Shown piece by piece: positions 1 to 8,806 of a stretch of 64,000 nucleotides of DNA (position 1 is the first letter of the stretch; each line of letters begins with the position of its first letter). The stretch covers positions 1,178,001 through 1,242,000 of the forward strand of contig OY781533.1 of assembly GCA_963677015.1 (NCBI GenBank), in the 5' to 3' direction. Under the pieces are notes generated by a model. The model was given only the letters and a program-made list of their open reading frames with translations. It did no database searches and was not told where the DNA came from. A program made the position numbers and the translations under genes. This stretch comes from G963556115 sp963677015 (GTDB lineage: Bacteria > Planctomycetota > SZUA-567).

Positions 1-201
1 GATAAGGCTTTTGAGTATGAGTGGCGTCTCTGGACACTCGCGGAAATTCAGGATATTCTCCGGGAAGTGGGATTTAGTGATATCGGAATTTACTGGGAGG
101 GCTGGGACGAGGAGGAAGAAGCCGGTGACGGGGTTTTTACTCTGACCGAGGATGCAGAGAACTGCCCGGGTTGGGTTTGTTATATCGTTGCCGGGAAATA
201 A
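1..201 (+). CDS. SAM-dependent methyltransferase, C-terminal fragment
   Basis: The 5' end lies outside the window and 66 codons remain before TAA. The visible tail has the FEYEWRLWTLAEIQDIL stretch, then GF...IYWEGWD, then a short strand ending in VCYIVAGK. This order (WRLWxLxEI, YWEG, final YIVA) is typical of the C-terminus of a class I SAM-dependent methyltransferase family in proteobacteria and PVC bacteria, where the aromatic segment helps close the active site. The SAM-binding Rossmann motifs would be upstream and cannot be seen, so substrate and catalysis are not testable here. The next gene starts about 310 bases downstream and is probably a separate unit. Confidence 0.6.
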   Translation, partial: DKAFEYEWRLWTLAEIQDILREVGFSDIGIYWEGWDEEEEAGDGVFTLTEDAENCPGWVCYIVAGK

Positions 202-242
202 CCGGGGCGGCGGGTATTGCGGATCAGATGAGTTGGCGGTAC

Positions 243-317
243 TTGCGCCGGATTCGTAAATATGTATAATAAATCTTGTTTTTAGCAAATATGCAAGGAC
301 GTAATGCGTTCTTGCAT
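243..317 (+). promoter_or_regulatory. Candidate promoter and hairpin in the 202-515 intergenic stretch
   Basis: The stretch between the methyltransferase stop and the start at 516 holds no convincing gene. TTGCGC (243-248) sits 16 bases before TATAAT (265-270), a promoter-like pair. Just downstream, ATGCAAGGAC (291-300) can pair with GTTCTTGCAT (308-317) through one G-U. No T-run follows, so it resembles a leader hairpin or operator more than a terminator. If the promoter is right, the TPR/alpha-CTD gene has a leader of about 240 bases. A GGAG at 501-504 is the likely ribosome-binding site for the start at 516. Confidence 0.3.
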
Positions 318-515
318 TATAACTATTATAAATGCCAGTATCTTATAAGAATGTCGCTCCTTGCCGGAAATAAGGGAAAGGGGTGGTTTTGTAGTCACTT
401 TTTTTTAGATGAATGGCTCTGGGGTTCTGTTAAATTCAGGATTTCGGTATTTTTGCGGATTTTTTTAAACTATTTTATAGTATTTTATCGTGACCCTTGT
501 GGAGATATATGAATT

Positions 516-1841
516 ATGAGCGCAACTAACGCTAATGACATTAATATCAAAGGTATTCTGCTCGCTGAACAGCTGGATATGGATCAGATCAGAGATATGG
601 GGCATAAAGTCAGACAGTACCTGAGTGTTCAGGATGATGCTTCTGCGCTGATCGATGAGGTGAAGGCTACAAAGTTACCTGAGCGTGATACGCGTGTTGC
701 GGCTCTTTACTGGGTGCTGGGAAATAACGAGATGGCTGAAAGTTATGCCCAGAAAGATGCAAAGAGCTATGTGGCGCTGCTTATTCTTGGTGAGATTGCC
801 GAGAGTGAAGGGGATCTGGCTGAGGCGTTGAATAATTATGATAAGGCTATCGCTCTTGCCGGAACTGAAAGTGCGTGTGCTCTGAGTAAACTCAGTGTTA
901 AACTGAAGATGGGGCAGCATGACGAGGTTATGGCCGATATCGAAAAGCTTGAACGTGAGTTTGGCGATAAGGCGGATCTGTTCTATTTCAAGGCTCGCTG
1001 CTATGAGTTTTTCGGAGATTATGAGACGGCACTGGATGAATATGATAATGCGCTGGAACTGGATGATGAGCACTGTGAAGCGCTATTTTATGCGGCAAAA
1101 CTTCTTGATCTGCGTGGTGAAGATCAGAAGGCAATTGAATATTATAAACGTATAGGACCAGGTTCTGAGAATGCTTTTTCGAATGCATTTTTGAATCTCG
1201 CTTCTCTTTATGAAGATAATCATAATTTTGAGGAAGCGATTCACTGTTGTGAGATGATTCTTGCGCATGATCCAAGAAATAAACGGGCAAAGATGCTGCT
1301 GGAGTCGGCTGAGGCTTCTATCAGCATGTATTATTCTCCGGAAGAGACAAAACAGTCCGAAAAGCTTGAAGCTATTCTACGGGTGCCGGTTACAGATTTT
1401 GAACTTTCTGTTCGTAGTCGCAATTGCCTGGCAAAAATGAATATTCGTACGCTGGGAGATCTGGTAAAGAGAACCGAGAGTGAGATGCTGGCATATAAGA
1501 ACTTTGGCGAGACCAGTCTGCGCGAAATCAGAGATATGCTGGTCGCGAAGAATCTGCGTCTGGGTATGATGCGTGAAGATGCTGCTACTCGTGCCGCCTT
1601 CAACCGTTCTTCAAGCAAGCAGAAGGAAGAGATACTCAGCAAGCCGATCGATGATCTGGAGCTTTCTGTCCGTAGTCGCAAGTGTATGGACCGTATGGGA
1701 ATTAAGACCATTGGTGAGCTTTGTGAAAAATCCGAGAATGATCTTGCTACAGCTAAGAATTTCGGTCGAGTATCGCTCAATGAAATCAAGAAACGTCTGC
1801 AGGAGGCAAATCTTTCTCTGCGTCAGGATGATAAAGCCTAG
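516..1841 (+). CDS. TPR protein with two RNA polymerase alpha-CTD-like domains
   Basis: 441 residues. Residues about 50-285 are TPR-like helical pairs (for example the blocks around AEALNNYDKAIALA and YETALDEYDNALEL). Two tandem domains follow, about 288-352 and 375-436. Each has the RNA polymerase alpha C-terminal domain signature ELSVRSRNCL/ELSVRSRKCM, then NI/GIKTIGxL and the KNFGxxSLxEI helix-hairpin-helix. In real RpoA that domain binds UP-element DNA, Crp-type activators and sigma. Here there is no N-terminal alpha domain, so this is not RpoA. Stand-alone TPR plus alpha-CTD proteins are known to me from planctomycetes and lentisphaeres, with no established role that I know of. A role at promoters or the polymerase is inference. 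It is monocistronic, with a terminator right after it. Confidence 0.85.
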   Translation: MSATNANDINIKGILLAEQLDMDQIRDMGHKVRQYLSVQDDASALIDEVKATKLPERDTRVAALYWVLGNNEMAESYAQKDAKSYVALLILGEIAESEGDLAEALNNYDKAIALAGTESACALSKLSVKLKMGQHDEVMADIEKLEREFGDKADLFYFKARCYEFFGDYETALDEYDNALELDDEHCEALFYAAKLLDLRGEDQKAIEYYKRIGPGSENAFSNAFLNLASLYEDNHNFEEAIHCCEMILAHDPRNKRAKMLLESAEASISMYYSPEETKQSEKLEAILRVPVTDFELSVRSRNCLAKMNIRTLGDLVKRTESEMLAYKNFGETSLREIRDMLVAKNLRLGMMREDAATRAAFNRSSSKQKEEILSKPIDDLELSVRSRKCMDRMGIKTIGELCEKSENDLATAKNFGRVSLNEIKKRLQEANLSLRQDDKA

Positions 1842-1863
1842 TTTATTAAGTGCTGGATATTTT

Positions 1864-1896
1864 AAGACGGACTCTGTGAATGGGTCCGTCTTTTTT
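1864..1896 (+). terminator. Rho-independent terminator
   Basis: AAGACGGAC (1864-1872) pairs with GTCCGTCTT (1884-1892) around an 11-base loop and runs into TTTTTT. It closes the TPR/alpha-CTD gene and separates it from the gene at 1955. Confidence 0.85.
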
Positions 1897-1954
1897 ATTG
1901 TAAGAGGTATCTTATGTCTTGTATATTTCTGGCGTTACCTTAAAATAGTGAATA

Positions 1955-4930
1955 ATGTTTTTACCGTATGACTGGAGTGGATACTTGGTTGATTACCGTC
2001 GGAAGAAGATAGATATTCGTAGTGTTCTGGTCCCCGGGGATTATCGGCAGGGGATGCTGTTTGCTGATGCCTTTACCGATATGCAGCAGCAGATACTTGA
2101 TCTGGCTGATGGCACAAGAAGTGTCGCCGGTATTATCCGGGAGCTTGATAAACCCAAGGATAAGATTCTGCCGGTTGTAAGGAAGTTCGCTCATGACGGC
2201 TATCTGATGCCTGGTGATCCTGAGGATGTTTCGTCCCGTTGTGCTGATGTTATTGCAGTTGGGAGATTTGAGGACGGGATAGAGCTGTATCGTTATATTC
2301 TTATTTTTAAGCGTGATGATACTGCGGTGATGTCCAGTCTGGCCTCTTTGTATGAACGTACTGCTCATACCCGTGAAGCGGCTCAGCTTTATTCACAGCT
2401 CGCGACCTGTTATAAAAAAACCGGTTTATTTGGTGATGCTCTTCTGGCACTGCGCAAGGCTGCAGGACTGCAGCCGGGTAATTTTAAGCTTCAGGAAGAA
2501 CTGGCTTCTCTCTGTGTCGATACCGGCAGAAAAGATGAGGCCGCGAGAATATGGCGTGGTTATTCCTTGCGATTGGCCGGGGCTGGTGAGTATGCCGATG
2601 CCTTGAAGGTTATTGATGCGGCCGTAACACGTATTGGTGGAAATGATACTCTCTTTTATGCTGAAGCTGAGATTCTGGCACTTATGGAGGGGAAAGGACG
2701 TGAGAGCCGGGTTATTATCCCTGAGGATGAGGTGAGCGTTCAAAAAACCGGTTCGGGCTCTAATGATGTATCTGAGCAGAGCGCAGTAAATATCACTGAT
2801 TTTGATTATGATCAGGATCCTGTGTTTATACAGAATTTTGACACCGAGTCTGCTTTTGATGAGAATGACGATACGCGGGAAGAAATTGCTGAATCCGGTC
2901 TGTCTGAACCTGTGACTGAGGAGGATAATGAAGGTGATTTGTTTACTTCGGTAAGTCCGAATTACGATAATATCAGAATTAATTCTGAAGCTTCGTCTGA
3001 ACGCAGCGGTATATCCAGAACCGGCGGCAGAGTGTTTATGGGAATTTTAATCGCTATCCTGTTATTGCTGTTATTTACCGGCATAAATTATTATTATAGA
3101 TCCAGAATGTATTCCGCGGTACTGGAATCGCAGGGCTTGGGTTCGTTACTTCATAAGTCCTCTCTTCTTGAAAAAGTGAAAATAAGTGAATCGGCGTTAA
3201 AGGTGCTGCAGGATAATAAGCCGCCGTTTGCCTTTATGTTCAGCAGTGAGTACTCTACTCAGCTGGCTCGTATGTTGCAGCTGGTGACAGAGACCAGAGA
3301 TGAGTTGTTGCAGAATAATGTGGAATTTGATAAGGTTGCCGCAGATTGGGAGCTCAAACATACGGCTTCGCTTGCTTCCAGACTTTTGCAGTATAGCAAG
3401 AGTGAGGGTATTGATACGCAGCGCCGGGTACAGGCTCGTAATTTGTACGCGCAGTGGCAGCAGGAACAGGATGAGAGACTTCGTCAGCGGCGTGACTATA
3501 TTGATGTGCTTGCAGATTTGCAGTTGAATCCAGAAACGCGTTTTGCAGCTTACCGCAATCTGCTGCTCAATTATCCTGAGGCTTTTGACAGTGTATATCC
3601 TGAAGGAATAAAAAATCTGACGGTCCCGAGCAGGCTTGTTGCTGAGATTGCCCGCACTCGTTCCCCGGTGACTCTGGAACTGAAAGGGGCTGAACGCCGG
3701 GATGACGGTTTGTGGGAGATACCGGTAAATCCTGCAGCCGGGGTATTTATTCAGCATCGCGGCTACAGTCTCGGTGGCGGTGCTGAGAGCGAGAGCAGTA
3801 AAATGCCTTACCCGTTGACTTATGAACAGTTCTTTGCTCTTGAAAAAGCACCGGTACTCAATCTGAAAGCTGATTTAAAGTTTGTCCCTGAAGCGGGAGG
3901 AGAATTTAAATCTGCAAAGGGAGTACTTCTTGCCGGGGAGGCAGCGTACTCACTGCTAAGCAGTGTAACCGGAAAGATTCTTTCTGCCGGCAGACTGGAA
4001 GGCAGCAGTTCAGATACCGGCTTTTCGACCGTAGATATAATGTCTTGTGCTGACTGGGCGGGAGTGCTTGTTCATGGGCGTTTATATACCGGGAAATATG
4101 GTGCCGATAATTCACTGGCGCTGACTGAGGTGTCGCTGCCGGCCGGGAGTGAGATCTTAGCCGGGGCTATGGTTGATATTGAGTCCGGTCGGTATGACGG
4201 AGTAGGGATTATCAGGAGTATCACCGATAGTTCAAAGGGAGTACCGGAGCGACCGGTCGATTTGATCAAAGCAAAAGATGGTATCAGTCTCTGGGGTGAT
4301 GATGCGGCGGTTAAACGGTTATACCGGGAGATTTCTCAGCCGGTAGTCTATGCCGGTAAAGTTTCATGGTATTATTTACTGGTCTTGAGGACGGGTCGGG
4401 TGCTGCTGGTGCTGGAGAATGGTGATATTTATAAATCATTTGATATTCCGTTGGAGCCCGGTGAACTGCTTGCTCATGGAGATGTTGAACAGCTTGCCGT
4501 GAAATCTGAAAGTTATATTTTAGCTGGCAGGCATATTATGAAATTCGATTTTAGTGGCGATCCCGCTTTGTCTGAACTATGGGAACTGGATAAGGGGGTG
4601 CGTAGTTCCAGTCTATCTGCTGAGGGTGTTATTACTTTGACTGCAACCGGATTGAAGTTACGGCGGATTTCTGATGGTAAAATTGTTATGTCCTATGACG
4701 CGGCTGCAGAAATTCCATTTGCTCCTGTTAGTGTTGCTGGAACGATATATGTTTTTGACGGTAGCAGTGACAGGACTAGGGGTAAACTCGTTGCTCTGGA
4801 TCCGGGTAAGAAAGATCTTCCCAAGCTTTGGGAGTATACTCTTACTCAGCCGGTTAAATTAATGTTCGGAGGTTCGGAGATACTTTATCTTGTGACTCAG
4901 GATGGTCATATTTTAGGGTTTGATCGTTAG
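1955..4930 (+). CDS. Large membrane protein: winged-helix-like N-terminus, TPR, one TM segment, extracytoplasmic propeller-like region
   Basis: 991 residues, no family I can name. Residues about 1-85 look like a small helical or winged-helix fold ending in VRKFAHDGYL. Residues 85-235 are TPR-like repeats. An acidic linker follows (about 260-350), then one strong membrane segment at about 360-383 (FMGILIAILLLLLFTGINYYY). After it comes a charged helical stretch (about 390-540), then a long beta-rich region with recurring short strands resembling PQQ/WD-type propeller blades (about 720-990, ending in YLVTQDGHILGFDR). The topology suggests a cytoplasmic TPR platform tied to an external sensing or binding domain. 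The start has a poor SD. The gene is 15 bases from xseA and probably heads that operon. Confidence 0.7.
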   Translation: MFLPYDWSGYLVDYRRKKIDIRSVLVPGDYRQGMLFADAFTDMQQQILDLADGTRSVAGIIRELDKPKDKILPVVRKFAHDGYLMPGDPEDVSSRCADVIAVGRFEDGIELYRYILIFKRDDTAVMSSLASLYERTAHTREAAQLYSQLATCYKKTGLFGDALLALRKAAGLQPGNFKLQEELASLCVDTGRKDEAARIWRGYSLRLAGAGEYADALKVIDAAVTRIGGNDTLFYAEAEILALMEGKGRESRVIIPEDEVSVQKTGSGSNDVSEQSAVNITDFDYDQDPVFIQNFDTESAFDENDDTREEIAESGLSEPVTEEDNEGDLFTSVSPNYDNIRINSEASSERSGISRTGGRVFMGILIAILLLLLFTGINYYYRSRMYSAVLESQGLGSLLHKSSLLEKVKISESALKVLQDNKPPFAFMFSSEYSTQLARMLQLVTETRDELLQNNVEFDKVAADWELKHTASLASRLLQYSKSEGIDTQRRVQARNLYAQWQQEQDERLRQRRDYIDVLADLQLNPETRFAAYRNLLLNYPEAFDSVYPEGIKNLTVPSRLVAEIARTRSPVTLELKGAERRDDGLWEIPVNPAAGVFIQHRGYSLGGGAESESSKMPYPLTYEQFFALEKAPVLNLKADLKFVPEAGGEFKSAKGVLLAGEAAYSLLSSVTGKILSAGRLEGSSSDTGFSTVDIMSCADWAGVLVHGRLYTGKYGADNSLALTEVSLPAGSEILAGAMVDIESGRYDGVGIIRSITDSSKGVPERPVDLIKAKDGISLWGDDAAVKRLYREISQPVVYAGKVSWYYLLVLRTGRVLLVLENGDIYKSFDIPLEPGELLAHGDVEQLAVKSESYILAGRHIMKFDFSGDPALSELWELDKGVRSSSLSAEGVITLTATGLKLRRISDGKIVMSYDAAAEIPFAPVSVAGTIYVFDGSSDRTRGKLVALDPGKKDLPKLWEYTLTQPVKLMFGGSEILYLVTQDGHILGFDR

Positions 4931-4945
4931 GATTTTGGGAGTAGT

Positions 4946-6199
4946 ATGCGCAAAGGATTTACAGCGGCTTTCAGGCAGGATGGCGGTAGCGGTGATGTCG
5001 GCGACAGTGGTCGGGCGCTGACTGTGTCACAGCTTACCAGACGAATAAAGACACTGCTTGAGGGTGAGTTCATCTCGGTACTGGTCAGCGGTGAGGTCGG
5101 GTCGGTATCTGCCCCACCATCCGGGCATCTGTATATTACTTTGAAGGATAGTAGAAGTATTATTGATGTGGTTGTATGGCGAAGTACTGTTGCGAAGCTT
5201 ACACGAATACCTCAGGAAGGCGAGAAGATAGAGGTAAAGGGAAATGTGACTCTTTATGAGCCGCGTGGCCGGTATCAGCTTGTTGCGTCAAATATTACCG
5301 CTGCTGGTGAGGGTGAATTACGGGCGGAGTTTGAGTTGATGGTTGCTAGGCTTCGTGAGGAAGGTCTATTTAACCCTGAATATAAACAGGAACTTCCAGA
5401 AACTCCTGAGGTCGTGGGGATTGTTACCAGTGCTTCTGGCGCTGCTGTACGAGATATAATAAAAGTGGCACATAAGCGTATGCCGGCGGTTAAACTGATT
5501 GTGAGTCCGTGTACGGTGCAGGGGGAGCAGGCGCCGCTGGAAATTGTACAGGCTTTGCAGCGTCTGCAAGACTGGGGCGGGTGTGATCTTATAATTGTCG
5601 GGCGCGGCGGGGGTTCTCTTGAGGATTTGGCGCCGTTTAATGATGAACGGGTGGCGCGGGCGGTATTTTCCAGTAAGGTCCCGATTATCAGTGCTGTTGG
5701 TCATGAGGTTGATATTTCAATTTGTGATCTGGTAGCCGATGCCCGTGCTGCTACTCCTTCTGAGGCTGCGGAGATTGCGGTACCGGAGATTATAGAGAAT
5801 AAACGTCGGGTGGATTTTTTGCGCCAGCGACTCGCTAATTCTTTACGCAGTAAGTTTGAGACGGCTCGCAGCAGGATTTCACTGCTGGCGCGACGTAAAG
5901 GGTGGGATACACCTGAGGATCTTCTGGGAGAGTTCCGTCAGCGGCTTGACTATATGCACCAGCGTCTGCGGGAGGCGGGTGAGGATCTGCTGGCGGAACG
6001 GAAAAACAAGCTGGCGTTATTGTCTGCAAGGCTGGAGGGACTCAGCCCGTTAAGCATTCTGCAGCGCGGGTACAGTGTAACCACGCGCGCTGACGGGGAG
6101 CTGCTTAAAAGCAGTTCCGGGCTTGAGCAAGGGGATATTTTGCGTACGCGTCTGGCGCAGGGAATGGTTGTTTCTGAGGTTAAAAAGATAGAGGAGTGA
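4946..6199 (+). CDS. xseA: Exodeoxyribonuclease VII large subunit
   Basis: 417 residues, close to the usual length. The N-terminal OB-fold (about 25-120, LTVSQLTRRIKTLLEGEF...GSVSAPPSGHLYITLKD) binds single-stranded DNA. The middle is the conserved catalytic region with VGIVTSASGAAVRDI and IIVGRGGGSLEDLAPFNDE. A C-terminal helical region (about 270-350) assembles with small XseB subunits. With XseB it degrades single-stranded DNA to acid-insoluble oligonucleotides in both directions. GGGAG lies just upstream of the ATG. It is followed after 4 bases by xseB and then ispA, an order common in bacteria. Confidence 0.97.
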   Translation: MRKGFTAAFRQDGGSGDVGDSGRALTVSQLTRRIKTLLEGEFISVLVSGEVGSVSAPPSGHLYITLKDSRSIIDVVVWRSTVAKLTRIPQEGEKIEVKGNVTLYEPRGRYQLVASNITAAGEGELRAEFELMVARLREEGLFNPEYKQELPETPEVVGIVTSASGAAVRDIIKVAHKRMPAVKLIVSPCTVQGEQAPLEIVQALQRLQDWGGCDLIIVGRGGGSLEDLAPFNDERVARAVFSSKVPIISAVGHEVDISICDLVADARAATPSEAAEIAVPEIIENKRRVDFLRQRLANSLRSKFETARSRISLLARRKGWDTPEDLLGEFRQRLDYMHQRLREAGEDLLAERKNKLALLSARLEGLSPLSILQRGYSVTTRADGELLKSSSGLEQGDILRTRLAQGMVVSEVKKIEE

Positions 6200-6203
6200 T
6201 TCG

Positions 6204-6446
6204 GTGGCTAAAAAGAAGGAAAAGTCTTTCGAGGAAATACTTGCACATACCGAGGATATTATAGATAATCTGGAGAGTGCTGATGTTGGTTTGGAGGAAG
6301 CACTGAAACTCTATGAAGAAGGGGTCGGGGGACTTCGTAAGTGTGTTGAAATGGTCAAGGGAGCAGAAGAGAAGGTGAAGATTCTGCTTGAAAAGTCCAA
6401 GGATACTTTTGAACTTGCTGATTTTGATCCGGATGAAAGTGAATAG
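6204..6446 (+). CDS. xseB: Exodeoxyribonuclease VII small subunit
   Basis: 80 residues, the normal size. It starts at GTG 6204 behind GAGGAG (6191-6196), which overlaps the xseA stop region. The sequence has the family pattern KSFEEILAHTEDIIDNLES...LEEALKLYEEGVGGLRKC, a two-helix coiled protein that wraps the XseA C-terminal helices and is needed for activity. The acidic tail (DPDESE) is typical. It is translationally coupled to xseA. Confidence 0.95.
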   Translation: MAKKKEKSFEEILAHTEDIIDNLESADVGLEEALKLYEEGVGGLRKCVEMVKGAEEKVKILLEKSKDTFELADFDPDESE

Positions 6447-6491
6447 ACTTTCTGTTTTCGTTTCAGAGTCATTGTCCAGGGGAGGAATGTT

Positions 6492-7367
6492 GTGGAGAGG
6501 TTGGAAAAATTTATTAAAGAGCATGTGCCGCAGGTTAATATCGCATTGGAGGCTGCTCTGCCCAAAGTGGATGTCGTGCCGTATGTATTGCATGAAGCGA
6601 TGCGTTACAGCGTACTCGGGGGCGGGAAGAGACTGCGGGCGCTGATGGTTCTGATGTGTCAGGGATTTGGTGACAGTGATGAAAGTCTGATGCCCGCGGC
6701 GGTTGCCATGGAATTGATCCATGCCTATAGTCTGGTTCATGACGATCTGCCGGCAATGGATGATGATGAGCTGCGCCGGGGCAAGCTTACTACCCATAAG
6801 GCGTATGATGAGGCGACCGCGATTCTGGTTGGTGATGCGTTACTGACACTCTCTTTTGAGGTTATTGCCGCCGGCTACCGGCCGACAAAAGTACTCAAAT
6901 GTACCAAGACGCTCGCCAGAGCCGCCGGACATCAGGGAATGATTGGCGGGCAGGTGCTGGATATGGAGGCGGAGAATAAAAAGATATCCGCTGAAGACCT
7001 TGAGGATATACACCGCCGTAAGACCGGTGCCCTGATTTCTGCTGCCTGTCAGATAGGTGCAATTGTAGCCGGTGCTGAGAATGAGGTGGTTGAAAAACTA
7101 GGAGCTTACGGAAGATATCTTGGTCTGGCGTTTCAGATAACCGATGATATACTGGATGTTACGGCAGATGTTAACGATCTGGGTAAAACCATCGGTAAGG
7201 ATGAACGTGACGGCAAGGCAACGTATGTGACTGTTTTTGGTCTGGAAAAAGCCGGAGAGTTGGCGAAGAATGCTATTAATGAGGCTAAGACAGCGTTGAA
7301 GGATTTTGGTGCGGAGGCTCTGATGCTCCGTCTGCTCGCAGATTATATAGGAGAAAGAAAGAAATAG
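6492..7367 (+). CDS. ispA: Polyprenyl (farnesyl) diphosphate synthase
   Basis: 291 residues. The start is GTG 6492 behind GGGGAGG. It condenses DMAPP/GPP with IPP to make C15 (possibly longer) prenyl diphosphate for undecaprenyl phosphate and quinone synthesis. Both Asp-rich motifs are present: DDLPAMDDD at 84-92 and DDILD at about 217-221, together with GGGKRLR (43-49) and GGQVLDM. The context before the first Asp motif (AYSLVHDD) matches IspA-type farnesyl synthases, and chain length beyond that is inferred. It lies behind xseB, the common xseA-xseB-ispA order, although no dxs follows here. Confidence 0.93.
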   Translation: MERLEKFIKEHVPQVNIALEAALPKVDVVPYVLHEAMRYSVLGGGKRLRALMVLMCQGFGDSDESLMPAAVAMELIHAYSLVHDDLPAMDDDELRRGKLTTHKAYDEATAILVGDALLTLSFEVIAAGYRPTKVLKCTKTLARAAGHQGMIGGQVLDMEAENKKISAEDLEDIHRRKTGALISAACQIGAIVAGAENEVVEKLGAYGRYLGLAFQITDDILDVTADVNDLGKTIGKDERDGKATYVTVFGLEKAGELAKNAINEAKTALKDFGAEALMLRLLADYIGERKK

Positions 7368-7368
7368 C

Positions 7369-8016
7369 ATGGCTGATGAAGACGATGTTGATATTGTAGC
7401 AGTATGTAAGGAGATTCTGGAGGCACTGATCGCCGGTAAGAAACCGGAAGAGGTACAGGAGAAACTTACCGGTATGGGAATCGGTGATGAGGACGCTCAG
7501 AGTCTGATGAATGTTACAATAATCTGCACCCAGGAGGTTACTCCGGTCATCGAACAGCGGGCGTCCATTGATGATGCCTTGAATAATCTGGTAACTCAGG
7601 GACTGGATCCGGCAATGGCCAAAGGGATAACCGATATGATTATTGAGGTCATGGGTACCAATGCCGCTAATAAGGTTGGTGTTGACCCGGATGCGGAGCC
7701 GGTGATATCGCCCGAGGAAATGACTCATATTATGCGGCTGGCTATGGCGGTAAGTACCGATCAGCAGAAGAATGTTCCAGATAGCAGTATTGTCGCGGCT
7801 ATCGGTAATATTGAAGGTATCGAGAAGGTAAAATATGTTGGTGAGAATATTGAAGGATTTGTTGCCAATGTGAAACTTGCCCGTCAGGCTATGGAGCGTA
7901 CACGTGGTGGTTTGACTCTGCCTCAGGTAATTAAACAGTTAGGAATTGACAAGAAGGAACCATATGTTGCGGTTCTGGCGCTATTTTTTCTCAAAGCAGC
8001 GGTGAGTAAAGAATAA
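7369..8016 (+). CDS. Uncharacterised acidic helical protein
   Basis: 215 residues, one base after the ispA stop, so surely cotranslated with it. The start sits behind GGAGAAAGAAAG. I do not recognise the family. The protein is rich in Asp, Glu, Val and Ile. It appears to hold two or three short three-helix units (for example AVCKEILEALIAGKKPEEVQEKLTGMGI and ASIDDALNNLVTQGLDPAMAKGITDMI), each with a glycine turn between amphipathic helices. This loosely resembles UBA- or TPR-like helical bundles. There is no signal peptide or membrane segment, so it is probably cytoplasmic. The position suggests only co-expression with ispA. Confidence 0.75.
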   Translation: MADEDDVDIVAVCKEILEALIAGKKPEEVQEKLTGMGIGDEDAQSLMNVTIICTQEVTPVIEQRASIDDALNNLVTQGLDPAMAKGITDMIIEVMGTNAANKVGVDPDAEPVISPEEMTHIMRLAMAVSTDQQKNVPDSSIVAAIGNIEGIEKVKYVGENIEGFVANVKLARQAMERTRGGLTLPQVIKQLGIDKKEPYVAVLALFFLKAAVSKE

Positions 8017-8163
8017 TCCCGGTTTTTGATTGTTATTAAAGTGAGTTTATGCGCTGTAGCGTTTTAGGAATATATTTTGTGCTGCACTATTTATCGGGCT
8101 GTCGGGATTGTATATTTTCTGAAATTTTACAGGTTTATTTTTAGACTTGTACGGTTAAGGTTT

Positions 8164-8191
8164 TTGAAATAATATTGGAACTTTGTATAAT
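8164..8191 (+). promoter_or_regulatory. Candidate sigma70-type promoter for ilvN
   Basis: TTGAAA (8164-8169), a 16-base spacer, then TATAAT (8186-8191). A transcript from about 8198 would carry a leader of about 130 bases before ilvN. The rest of the 8017-8326 gap shows no clear terminator or conserved RNA element. Confidence 0.5.
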
Positions 8192-8326
8192 ATTATTGAT
8201 AGTCATGTCGCAGGCAGTATTGATGGTGTGGCGGTTATTATTTTTTTAGTAGAATGTTAAAATATGCTGTATCTCTATGAGTACGCTCAGGATTGTTGTT
8301 ATATAACTGTTAAAGGAGAGTGATAA

Positions 8327-8806
8327 ATGAGACATATTATTTCGGCGCTGGTCAGGAATAAACCTGGAGTTTTAGCACGGGTATCAGGACTTTTCAGTGC
8401 TAGAGGCTTCAATATTGAGTCTTTGGCAGTAGGACAGACCGAGAATCCTGATGTGAGCAGAATGACTGTTGTTGTTCCCGGGGATGATGCTATTCTTGAG
8501 CAGGTGCGTAAGCAGCTGAGTAAACTGGTAGATACGATCAAGGTTCAGGATTTTGAAGATGACTCCTCTGTATTACGTGATCTGATGCTGGTGAAAGTCA
8601 AGGCTAATGCTTCTGTCAGGAGTGAGATAATTGAGATCGTAGATGTCTTCAGGGCTACAATTGTTGATATGACACCAAACGGGGTGATCGTTGAAATTAC
8701 CGGCGAAGAGGGTAGACTGGAACGTTTTCTCAATATGCTGCGCCCGTATGGCATTGTGGAGACTATGCGCACCGGAAGAATAGCAATGGCGAGGAATGAG
8801 AATTAA
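8327..8806 (+). CDS. ilvN: Acetolactate synthase small (regulatory) subunit
   Basis: 159 residues, standard length. An N-terminal ACT domain (about 1-75: RHIISALVRNKPGVLARVSGLFSARGFNIESLAVG) is followed by the small-subunit C-terminal domain (about 80-158, EIVDVFRATIVDMTPNGVIVEITG). It activates the catalytic subunit IlvB and gives valine feedback inhibition at the first step of branched-chain amino-acid synthesis. AAAGGAGAG is the ribosome-binding site. Usually it is next to ilvB and ilvC. Here neither is nearby: the next gene is an HtrA-like protease overlapping its stop by 11 bases, so the catalytic subunit must lie elsewhere. Confidence 0.95.
   Translation: MRHIISALVRNKPGVLARVSGLFSARGFNIESLAVGQTENPDVSRMTVVVPGDDAILEQVRKQLSKLVDTIKVQDFEDDSSVLRDLMLVKVKANASVRSEIIEIVDVFRATIVDMTPNGVIVEITGEEGRLERFLNMLRPYGIVETMRTGRIAMARNEN

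Noticed and set aside
276..512. 78-codon ORF upstream of the TPR/alpha-CTD gene
   Set aside because: It begins at a non-ATG codon without an SD, has an improbable composition rich in Phe, Tyr and Cys, and overlaps the hairpin and promoter region.
8203..8247. Branched-chain leader peptide for ilvN (14 codons, five Val/Leu)
   Set aside because: No ribosome-binding site, no run of consecutive regulatory codons, and no terminator/antiterminator pair between it and ilvN.
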